Assembly: GCA_018268545.1 (NCBI GenBank)
Contig: JAFDWI010000189.1
Span: 1 to 11,486 of the forward strand
Origin: Actinomycetota bacterium
GTDB taxonomy: Bacteria; Actinomycetota; Acidimicrobiia; Acidimicrobiales; Iamiaceae
DNA: 11,486 nt
Direction of reading: 5' to 3'
Part shown: positions 6,451 through 11,486 of the stretch, piece after piece
How positions within the stretch are numbered: the stretch's first letter is position 1
Layout: every line of letters begins with the position of its first letter
Notes under the pieces: model-generated
What the model was told of the DNA's origin: nothing
The model's database searches: none
The model's input: only the letters and a program-made list of their open reading frames with translations
Translations under genes and position numbers: made by a program

Positions 6451-7206
6451 ATGGCCGTGCTCGTCGAAACCCACTCCGAAGCCGAGGGCGTCACGTCGGT
6501 GACCTTGGATCGACCCGAACGCCGCAACGCGCTCGATCGGGCGCACCTGGTCGACCTGCGCGCCGCGCTCGCGGACGCGGTCGAGGCGCAGGTCCGTGCC
6601 GTTGTCGTGAGCGGCGCAGGATCCAACTTCTGCGCCGGGGCCGACCTGTCGACGGTCGAGGACGACGGGTTCGTCGACGAACTCCGGGGGCTGCTGGAGG
6701 ATCTGCGTCGGGCGCCCTTCGCGGTGATCGCAGCCGTGCACGGTCCGGCGCTGGGAGCGGGCACACAGTTGGCGATGGCTTGTGACCTGCGCGTGGCGAC
6801 CCGGGACGCGACGTTCGGGATTCCCGCAGCGAAACTGGGGCTGACGGTCGATGCGTTCACGGTGCACCATCTCAGCCGAGCGGTCGGTCACTCCATCGCC
6901 CGGGCGATGCTGGTGGGCACCGAGGTGTTCGGTGCGCCGGCGCTCGCCGAATCGGGCTTCGTCCACCGGCTGGTCGACGACGACGTGGACGTGCGCTCGC
7001 TCGGGGTCGAATGGGCCGTGTCGATCGCCGCTCTCGCACCGTTGACGATCGCCGCACACAAGGCGATGCTCTCGGATGCCGAGGCGCTGCGCGCACCGTC
7101 GAATGCGTCGATCGCCGCGCGGGCAGCGGCGTGGAACAGCGCAGATCTCGGAGAGGGTCTCGCGGCGTTCACCGATCGGCGCCGCCCGCAGTTCAAGGGG
7201 CGATAG
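6451..7206 (+). CDS. EchA6-like crotonase-family protein, probably non-hydratase
   Basis: This 251-aa single-domain crotonase has RPERRNAL (21-28), the oxyanion-hole segment FCAGADL (60-66), AAVHGPALGAGTQLAMACDLRV (split across 94-115) and a C-terminal helix ending RRRPQFKGR. In enoyl-CoA hydratase, acid/base catalysis uses two glutamates in GxxxGGGCE and GQPE. The matching positions here are Gln106 and Ala126, so hydration of enoyl-CoA is unlikely. The sequence resembles mycobacterial EchA6 as I remember it, including GAGxQLAMxCDLRV, VGHxxARAML and the PxFxG ending. EchA6 has been reported to bind long-chain acyl-CoA and feed FAS-II without catalysis. A carrier, isomerase or other acyl-CoA role is possible. 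It has its own leaderless-type promoter, is monocistronic, and converges on the sortase gene with 16 bases between stops. Confidence 0.8.
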   Translation: MAVLVETHSEAEGVTSVTLDRPERRNALDRAHLVDLRAALADAVEAQVRAVVVSGAGSNFCAGADLSTVEDDGFVDELRGLLEDLRRAPFAVIAAVHGPALGAGTQLAMACDLRVATRDATFGIPAAKLGLTVDAFTVHHLSRAVGHSIARAMLVGTEVFGAPALAESGFVHRLVDDDVDVRSLGVEWAVSIAALAPLTIAAHKAMLSDAEALRAPSNASIAARAAAWNSADLGEGLAAFTDRRRPQFKGR

Positions 7207-7222
7207 TCGGGTTCGAAGGTTC

Positions 7223-8182
7223 TCAGAGTCCGGCGGGCACGATGTTCGCCAGATTGACGAACGCGAAGAACAGCGCGCCGCCGAACAGCGGCAATCCGAC
7301 GACATAGGGCACGGCGGCGCGAACCCAGCGTGGGGGCACGCGACCCTCGTTGCGACGCCAGCGACGCGAGAGCCACCACGCCGCCAGCCAGATCGCCGCG
7401 CAGACGAGCGCCCAGATGATGAACTGCGGCCAGGCCTCGGGGTGGGACGCGTTGGTGGATCCGTCGGCGAGGGTGGACGCGGTTCGCGCGTAGCGATGCA
7501 TCGCTTCGGTCTGTCGAGGCGACGTGGGTGCCGGTCGACCTTGGAGCACCGCTCGCACGATGTAGCGCTCGGTCAGATCGAGTCGAGGGTGGCACGCGGT
7601 GAGGGTCAGCGTGTTCGGGTGGTCCGGGTCGGTGTCAAGGACCCACATCGCGTCGGGCTTGACGATCTTGGACCAGATCACCGAATAGGTGAAGTTCCCC
7701 TGGACGGTCTGGATGTGGATCAGGTCGCCGGGTTTGAGTTTGTCGATGTTGTAGAACGGCGCGCCGTAGGTGGTTCGGTGACCGGCGATCGACGCGTTGC
7801 CCGCCTGCCCGGGAAAAGGCGTCTGCGGGTAATGACCGGGGGCTCGGTCGAGCTGGGCGAGCGGGACACCCTGGACGACGATCTTGTCGACGTTCAACTT
7901 CGGGATCTGCAGGCGACCGATGGGTTGACCGATCTCGGTCGCGATCTGGGTGGACGCGGCGACCGTGGGCGGCAGGGTCGTCTGTGGACCCGATGGTTTC
8001 GGTGTCGGTTTGGCATCGGCGAGCATCTGGTCGAATGCGGTGCTCAAGCTGTCTTGTGCCTTCGTTTCGTGGACGCCGGTTCCCCAGAGTTGGAACGCGA
8101 CGAACGCAAGGACGAGCACCCCGACGGTGAGGAGCGCGCGCCCGAACCATCCGACGATCCGGGCAGGCTTCGACATCGACAT
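7223..8182 (-). CDS. Class E-type sortase with C-terminal membrane helices
   Basis: This 319-aa membrane protein has one N-terminal transmembrane helix (about 16-32), a Pro/Thr-rich linker (57-80) and a sortase barrel (about 88-212). It ends with two further hydrophobic helices (about 253-271 and 288-314). The catalytic set is visible: His135 in SIAGHRTT, Cys197 in TLTLTACHP and Arg206 in ERYIVRA. Sortases cleave a sorting motif (often LPxTG, or LAxTG for class E) and attach the protein to the cell wall or link pilin subunits. No substrate with such a motif is encoded in this window. Class E is inferred from the TACHP context and architecture; the C-terminal helices also occur in some other actinobacterial sortases. 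ATG 8182 is preferred over ATG 8176 because a TAACCT box ends 8 bases before it. The gene is divergent from ccmA. Confidence 0.85.
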   Translation of the reverse strand: MSMSKPARIVGWFGRALLTVGVLVLAFVAFQLWGTGVHETKAQDSLSTAFDQMLADAKPTPKPSGPQTTLPPTVAASTQIATEIGQPIGRLQIPKLNVDKIVVQGVPLAQLDRAPGHYPQTPFPGQAGNASIAGHRTTYGAPFYNIDKLKPGDLIHIQTVQGNFTYSVIWSKIVKPDAMWVLDTDPDHPNTLTLTACHPRLDLTERYIVRAVLQGRPAPTSPRQTEAMHRYARTASTLADGSTNASHPEAWPQFIIWALVCAAIWLAAWWLSRRWRRNEGRVPPRWVRAAVPYVVGLPLFGGALFFAFVNLANIVPAGL

Positions 8183-8196
8183 TCCGGCCGAGGTTA
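8183..8196 (-). promoter_or_regulatory. Predicted leaderless promoter of the sortase gene
   Basis: On the minus strand GGTAACCT contains a TAnnnT box (TAACCT, 8196-8191) that ends 8 bases before ATG 8182. It shares the GGTA core and spacing with the lipoprotein and crotonase promoters. No -35 box is evident. Confidence 0.5.
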
Positions 8197-8213
8197 CCGG
8201 CGGCGCGGGCGAA

Positions 8214-8251
8214 CGAGGCGCACCGACGAGCGCACCCGATCCGGTGCCTCG
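8214..8251. repeat. Imperfect inverted repeat in the sortase-ccmA intergenic region
   Basis: CGAGG-cg-CACC (8214-8224) pairs with GGTGCCTCG (8243-8251), giving 9-bp arms with a 2-base bulge around an 18-base loop. Inside, GCACC (8232-8236) can alternatively pair with GGTGC (8243-8247). It could be an operator or a transcript hairpin. The rest of the 176-base gap holds the two divergent promoters and no supported gene. Confidence 0.25.
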
Positions 8252-8316
8252 CTGACGGTGCCGATCGCACGGATCGTCGAGCGATGTAAGCCGTCGATCT
8301 GGACGACGCCATACGT

Positions 8317-8346
8317 TTCACGACGTGAACGGACCCTCGGTAGCCT
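8317..8346 (+). promoter_or_regulatory. Predicted ccm operon promoter with palindromic candidate operator
   Basis: GGTAGCCT contains a -10-like TAGCCT (8341-8346) that ends 12 bases before the ccmA ATG, giving a leader of about 5 bases. A perfect 13-base palindrome, TTCACGACGTGAA (8317-8329), lies where the -35 box should be; its left half TTCACG, with an 18-base spacer, is a plausible -35. A regulator bound there would block RNA polymerase directly. Confidence 0.45.
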
Positions 8347-8358
8347 GGGTCACGTCCC

Positions 8359-9072
8359 ATGCGAAGTGTCGTTCACCTCCGAGACGCCGTCTGTGTGCTG
8401 GGACGATTCCCCGCACTCGCCGGAGCGACGCTCGATGTCGGTGCGGGCGAGGTGATCCTGCTCCAAGGGCCCAACGGCGCGGGGAAGTCGACGCTCCTGC
8501 GGCTCTGCGCCGGGCTGCTCCCGGTGCAGTCGGGCACCGCCGAGGTCCTCGGCCACGACCTCGGAACCGACGCCCGCCAGGTGCGCCGACGAGTCGCGCT
8601 GCTCGGCCACGGGGTCGGTCTCTACGAGGATCTGACCGTCACCGACAACGTCACGTTCTGGGCGAGAGCGGCCGCCGGTGATGCTGGGGACGTCGCGGCG
8701 GCGATGGCGCGTGTCGGCCTGGAGGCGCGGCTCGCCGACGTCGAGGTCGCCCGTCTCTCGGCGGGCCAGCGCAGGCGTGTCGCGCTCGCCGTGCTGCTCA
8801 CCCGTCACGCCGAGCTGTGGCTCCTGGACGAACCGCACGCCGGTCTCGACGTCCAGGGCCGTGACCTCGTCGACCGACTCGTCCGCCAAGCGGCGAAGTC
8901 CGGCGTGACCGTGGTGGTGGCTTCGCACGACCTCGACCGGTCCACTGCGCTCGCCGACCGGATCGTCTCGATCGCCGGAGGCGTCGTGACCGATGACGTC
9001 GACGTCCGATCGGGTCGTCGCGGTGAGCCGGCCGGAACCATCGACGACCCGGAGTCCGCCGATGCTCGCTGA
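8359..9072 (+). CDS. ccmA: Cytochrome c maturation ABC ATPase CcmA
   Basis: This 237-aa ABC ATPase has Walker A GPNGAGKST (37-45), signature LSAGQ (133-137), Walker B LWLLDEP (153-159), the D-loop after it (AGLD) and switch His190. The Q-loop position reads LLGHG rather than a glutamine, as is common in CcmA. With CcmB it forms the ATPase complex that works with CcmC and CcmD to release heme-loaded CcmE in System I cytochrome c maturation. The C-terminus runs about 30 residues past the usual CcmA end and overlaps the ccmB start by 11 bases. Assignment rests on the following ccmBCDEF genes as much as on the ATPase itself, since ABC ATPases look alike. Confidence 0.88.
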   Translation: MRSVVHLRDAVCVLGRFPALAGATLDVGAGEVILLQGPNGAGKSTLLRLCAGLLPVQSGTAEVLGHDLGTDARQVRRRVALLGHGVGLYEDLTVTDNVTFWARAAAGDAGDVAAAMARVGLEARLADVEVARLSAGQRRRVALAVLLTRHAELWLLDEPHAGLDVQGRDLVDRLVRQAAKSGVTVVVASHDLDRSTALADRIVSIAGGVVTDDVDVRSGRRGEPAGTIDDPESADAR

Positions 9073-9748
9073 CGCCTTGATCGTCGTCGCGAAGGACCTG
9101 CGAATCGAGTGGCGGAGCCGCGTCGGCATCGACCAGCTCGTGCCGTTCGCGCTCGTGGTGCTCGTGCTGTTCGCGTTCGCGCTCGATTCCCAACAGACGG
9201 TGCTCGCCGAAGCGACCCCGGGCCTGTTGTGGGTGACGATCCTGCTCGCGCTCGTGCTGTGCGTGCAGCGGATCTTCGTCACCGAGAGCGCACCCGGGCT
9301 GACCGATCAACTTCGCCTGTCGGGCCTGGACCCGGCGGGCATCTTCCTCGGCAAGGCGCTCGGCGTGTTCATCCAGCTGCTCGCGCTCGAGGTGCTCACG
9401 GTTTTCGGCGCGGCCATCTTGTACTCGACGCGCTTCGGCTCGGTCGGGTCGATCGCGCTGATGGTCTGCGCCGCTCTCGTCGCATCGGTCGGACTCGCGG
9501 CGGCGGGCGCCTTGTACGGGGCGTTGCTGCTGGGAGTTCGAGGCCGTGAAACTCTGCTGCCGCTGCTGCTGCTACCCGTGGTCGCTCCCGTGCTCATCGG
9601 CGCGACGTCCGCGTTCCAGGCGGCGCTCGGTACCGGCGATGTGACGTCGGTCCAAGGTTGGCGCTGGGTGGGATTGCTGGCGGTGTTCGCCGTAGCCTAC
9701 GTGACGGCCGGAATTTTCGCGTTCGGCCCGCTCCTGGAGGACACATGA
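9062..9748 (+). CDS. ccmB: Cytochrome c maturation membrane protein CcmB
   Basis: This 228-aa protein has about six hydrophobic helices and the typical CcmB start: a short amphipathic lead with KDLRIEWRSR (11-20), followed by a helix ending in FALDS. A cytoplasmic stretch carries ERxxGLTDQLRLSGLDP-like features (TESAPGLTDQLRLSGLDP). Length is close to the family norm of about 220. It is the permease partner of CcmA in the cytoplasmic membrane. ATG 9062 is chosen because GGAG (9051-9054) sits 7 bases upstream, and the conserved start follows directly; the frame is open further upstream only within ccmA. Its stop overlaps the ccmC start as ATGA. Confidence 0.88.
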   Translation: MLADALIVVAKDLRIEWRSRVGIDQLVPFALVVLVLFAFALDSQQTVLAEATPGLLWVTILLALVLCVQRIFVTESAPGLTDQLRLSGLDPAGIFLGKALGVFIQLLALEVLTVFGAAILYSTRFGSVGSIALMVCAALVASVGLAAAGALYGALLLGVRGRETLLPLLLLPVVAPVLIGATSAFQAALGTGDVTSVQGWRWVGLLAVFAVAYVTAGIFAFGPLLEDT

Positions 9749-10563
9749 CGTCCATCGACACCGGCCTGCGTGCCGCACCCAAGACCGTCGACGCGCCGAC
9801 CCCCGCACCGATCGGCACCGGTTCGCGGGGTTCGCGCATCCTCGGCGTGATCACCCTGGCGCTCACGGGGCTCGGTGTGCTGTACGGGTTGGTGATCTCG
9901 CCTCCGGATGCGAACCAGTCCAACGCGGCGCGCCTGCTGTACATCCACGTGCCGTCCGCGATCGTCGCGTACGTCGCGTTCGGGGTCACCGCGTTCGCGA
10001 GCATCATGGTGCTCTGGAAGAAGACCGAGACCTGGGACCTGATCGCCGCGTCGTCCGCCGAGATCGGCATCGTGTTCACGATGGTGTGCCTGGCGACCGG
10101 CATGCTGTGGGGCCGTCCGATCTGGGGTGTGTTCTGGACCTGGGACGCTCGACTGACCACGACCGCGCTCCTGCTCGTGCTGTTCGTCGGGTATGTGGCG
10201 CTGCGGCGGGCGCTCGCGGGCAACCCGAACCGCGCGAAGTGGTGCGCGATCGCCGGGATCTTCGCCGCGATCGATGTGCCGATCGTGCACGAGTCGACGA
10301 CGTGGTGGGTGACCTTGCACCAGGGTCAGACCGTCCGCCTGCTGGGTGAGTCCCAGATCGGTGGGACGATGTTGTTCAGCCTGCTGATCATGATGGTGGC
10401 CGGGATGTGCGGGTATGTGTGGATGCTGATCATCCGCTTCCGGGTCGCCTTCCTCGCCGAACGTGTCGACGAGACGGCGTTCGACGCGGCGATCGCCGAA
10501 CGTCGCTCCGAAGCGGAGAAGTCCCGAGCCGTGCCCACGATCGCGACCTCGGAGGCGCAATGA
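9745..10563 (+). CDS. ccmC: Heme-handling membrane protein CcmC
   Basis: This 272-aa protein has six predicted helices and the heme-handling features of CcmC: His68 in YIHVPSA, a tryptophan-rich periplasmic loop WGRPIWGVFWTWDARL (122-137), His182 in VHESTTWW, and WWVTLHQG (187-194). In System I, CcmC places heme on CcmE at the outer face of the membrane, with the two histidines as external heme ligands. The protein has an extra N-terminal tail of about 30 polar residues and a charged C-terminal tail of about 35, making it longer than the roughly 245-aa enterobacterial protein. ATG 9745 is clear: a strong GGAGG (9736-9740) precedes it by 4 bases, and it overlaps ccmB by ATGA. Confidence 0.92.
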   Translation: MTSIDTGLRAAPKTVDAPTPAPIGTGSRGSRILGVITLALTGLGVLYGLVISPPDANQSNAARLLYIHVPSAIVAYVAFGVTAFASIMVLWKKTETWDLIAASSAEIGIVFTMVCLATGMLWGRPIWGVFWTWDARLTTTALLLVLFVGYVALRRALAGNPNRAKWCAIAGIFAAIDVPIVHESTTWWVTLHQGQTVRLLGESQIGGTMLFSLLIMMVAGMCGYVWMLIIRFRVAFLAERVDETAFDAAIAERRSEAEKSRAVPTIATSEAQ

Positions 10564-10564
10564 C

Positions 10565-10738
10565 ATGGAAGCCGTGACCTTCGCCGCGGTACAGACCCAG
10601 ACCCCGGACTTCTGGGAGTACGTGATCGCCGGGTATGCCTTCGCGACCGTGCTCATCGGTGGGTTCGTGATCCGGCTGGTGCGGCGTGGCCGCAACCTGG
10701 CGCGGCAGGTCCCGCCGGACAAGCGACGGTGGCTGTGA
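10565..10738 (+). CDS. ccmD: CcmD-like small membrane protein
   Basis: This 57-aa protein has one hydrophobic helix (about 18-36), followed by a basic tail RLVRRGRNLARQ, the standard CcmD layout of an N-out, C-in single-span protein. It lies exactly between ccmC and ccmE, where ccmD is found in System I operons. CcmD helps CcmAB and CcmC release holo-CcmE. CcmD sequences are poorly conserved, so the name rests on size, topology and position. GGAGG (10551-10555) lies 9 bases before ATG 10565, and only one base separates it from the ccmC stop. Its stop overlaps the ccmE start. Confidence 0.8.
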   Translation: MEAVTFAAVQTQTPDFWEYVIAGYAFATVLIGGFVIRLVRRGRNLARQVPPDKRRWL

Positions 10739-11304
10739 GCGGCGACGATCGGGTCGGACTCGACCAACTGGACGCGGACGGCGAGCCACCGGAGTTCGAC
10801 CTCACCCCACGCGAACCGCGTCCGTCCGATTCGGGCGCACGCGGCGGTCGAAACCGTCGACGGTGGATCGCGGCCGTCGTCCTGCTCGTCGTCGTTGCGG
10901 CCGCAGCGTTCCTGGTCACCAAGGCCCTGGGGAGCGCGACGGACTACTTCTACCAGGCCGACCAGGCGGTCGCGCACCGATCCGATCTGGGCACGCAACG
11001 ATTCCGGGTGCAAGGCACCGTCGCGAACACCCCGAGCGCCGCGAAGCTCACCGAGAACTCCCAGAAGATCGAATTCCAACTTGCGGCGAACGGGGTGACC
11101 GTCCCGGTCATCTACACCGGTTCGGACCCACCGGCGTTGTTCGCACGTTGCGAGCCGGTCGTGATCGTCGGGCATTGGCAGTCCAAGGCCGACGACGCGC
11201 CGTTCATCGGCACGCAGATCATCATCAAGCACACCGAGAGTTACACGGCCGAACACGCGGACCGGATGAAATCCGATCCGGAGTGCCGGGTGACCCCGTC
11301 GTGA
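10735..11304 (+). CDS. ccmE: Heme chaperone CcmE
   Basis: This 189-aa membrane-anchored protein has a cytoplasmic tail of about 43 residues rich in acidic residues and proline, longer than in enterobacteria. One transmembrane helix (about 44-62) and a periplasmic OB-fold domain follow. It contains the heme-attachment motif IIIKHTESY: His166 and Tyr170 match the HxxxY of proteobacterial CcmE, where the His binds heme covalently, not the CxxxY variant known from some other lineages. It takes heme from CcmC and passes it to CcmF. GTG 10735 is chosen because it forms the GTGA overlap with the ccmD stop also seen at ccmF and mftF; GTG 10729 would add two residues and cannot be excluded. Confidence 0.9.
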   Translation: MSGDDRVGLDQLDADGEPPEFDLTPREPRPSDSGARGGRNRRRWIAAVVLLVVVAAAAFLVTKALGSATDYFYQADQAVAHRSDLGTQRFRVQGTVANTPSAAKLTENSQKIEFQLAANGVTVPVIYTGSDPPALFARCEPVVIVGHWQSKADDAPFIGTQIIIKHTESYTAEHADRMKSDPECRVTPS

Positions 11305-11486
11305 ACGTCGCGATCGGATCCACCGCGATCCTCGTCGGCGTGTTCGTCGCCGCCGCTGCGATCGCCGTGATCGTGGTCGGGCTGGTGAACAAGCGCGAGG
11401 ACATGCTCCGGACGACGCCGGTGTTCGCCGGACTGTTGTTCGCGAGCGCCTTGGTCGCGTTCGCGATCATGGAACGGGCGCTGATC
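11301..11486 (+). CDS. ccmF: Cytochrome c heme lyase subunit CcmF, N-terminal part (3' end outside window)
   Basis: The frame begins at GTG 11301, overlapping the ccmE stop as GTGA, and stays open to the right edge, giving the first 62 residues. They contain two hydrophobic helices (about 5-28 and 41-57), with a short charged loop NKREDMLRTTP between. The sequence ends LLFASALVAFAIMERALI, which fits the second helix of CcmF just before its conserved periplasmic segment. CcmF is the large membrane protein that attaches heme to apocytochrome c. The call rests on this partial match and on position after ccmE. Further ccm genes (ccmG/H) may lie to the right. Confidence 0.82.
   Translation, partial: MNVAIGSTAILVGVFVAAAAIAVIVVGLVNKREDMLRTTPVFAGLLFASALVAFAIMERALI

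Noticed and set aside
5064..6860. 598-aa minus-strand open frame across the kinase and crotonase
   Set aside because: It is a shifted frame of the kinase, very rich in Arg, Pro and His, and crosses the divergent promoter region. The kinase frame has all FGGY motifs.
7207..7222. Possible terminator between the crotonase and sortase genes
   Set aside because: Only the short palindrome TTCGAA is present near the gap. There is no stable stem and no T-tract.
7076..8455. 459-aa plus-strand open frame
   Set aside because: It is antisense to the sortase and overlaps the crotonase end. The composition is Arg/Gly/Asp-rich, with no domain, as expected of a high-GC shadow.
9697..11256. 519-aa minus-strand open frame opposite ccmC-ccmE
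   Set aside because: It is antisense to genes with clear Ccm motifs, with shadow-type composition and no domain.

Overview
The window is high-GC, gene-dense bacterial DNA. Features of the Actinomycetota are a mycofactocin (MFT) gene set, an EchA6-like crotonase and a class E sortase. A complete-looking System I cytochrome c maturation operon (ccmABCDE, start of ccmF) is unusual for classic actinobacteria, which mostly use System II. The combination suggests a deep-branching actinobacterial class such as Acidimicrobiia; this is inference, as no rRNA or marker gene is present.

Layout, left to right. (1) Positions 2-337 hold the 3' end of mftE, the mycofactocin creatininase-like peptidase, cut by the left edge. 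(2) Positions 534-2314 hold a small lipoprotein gene and an MFS exporter gene on the plus strand. (3) Positions 6400 down to 2326 hold a tightly overlapping minus-strand operon: FGGY carbohydrate kinase, a 92-aa two-helix membrane protein, a mycofactocin-coupled SDR dehydrogenase, and mftF, the mycofactocin glycosyltransferase. (4) Positions 6451-7206 (plus) hold an EchA6-like crotonase that lacks both catalytic glutamates. (5) Positions 8182 down to 7223 hold a class E sortase. (6) Positions 8359-11486 (plus) hold ccmA-ccmB-ccmC-ccmD-ccmE-ccmF, with ccmF cut by the right edge.

The genes fall into two themes. The first is mycofactocin: MftE trims the modified precursor, MftF glycosylates it, and the SDR is of the type that uses MFT as electron acceptor. 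Here the SDR and mftF share an operon with a sugar kinase, which suggests oxidation of a polyol or sugar alcohol followed by phosphorylation of the product (inference). The second is heme delivery to c-type cytochromes by the Ccm machinery.

A regulatory pattern runs through the window. Five visible transcription-unit heads (534, 6400 minus, 6451, 8182 minus, 8359) each have a TAnnnT -10-like box, usually preceded by GG. In four it ends 7-8 nt before the start codon, which predicts leaderless mRNAs; in the fifth (ccmA) it ends 12 nt before. Genes inside operons instead overlap by ATGA or GTGA, or carry a GGAG/GGAGG ribosome binding site. No tRNA, rRNA, CRISPR array, insertion sequence or integrase was seen, and no gene-free stretch exceeds 300 bases.
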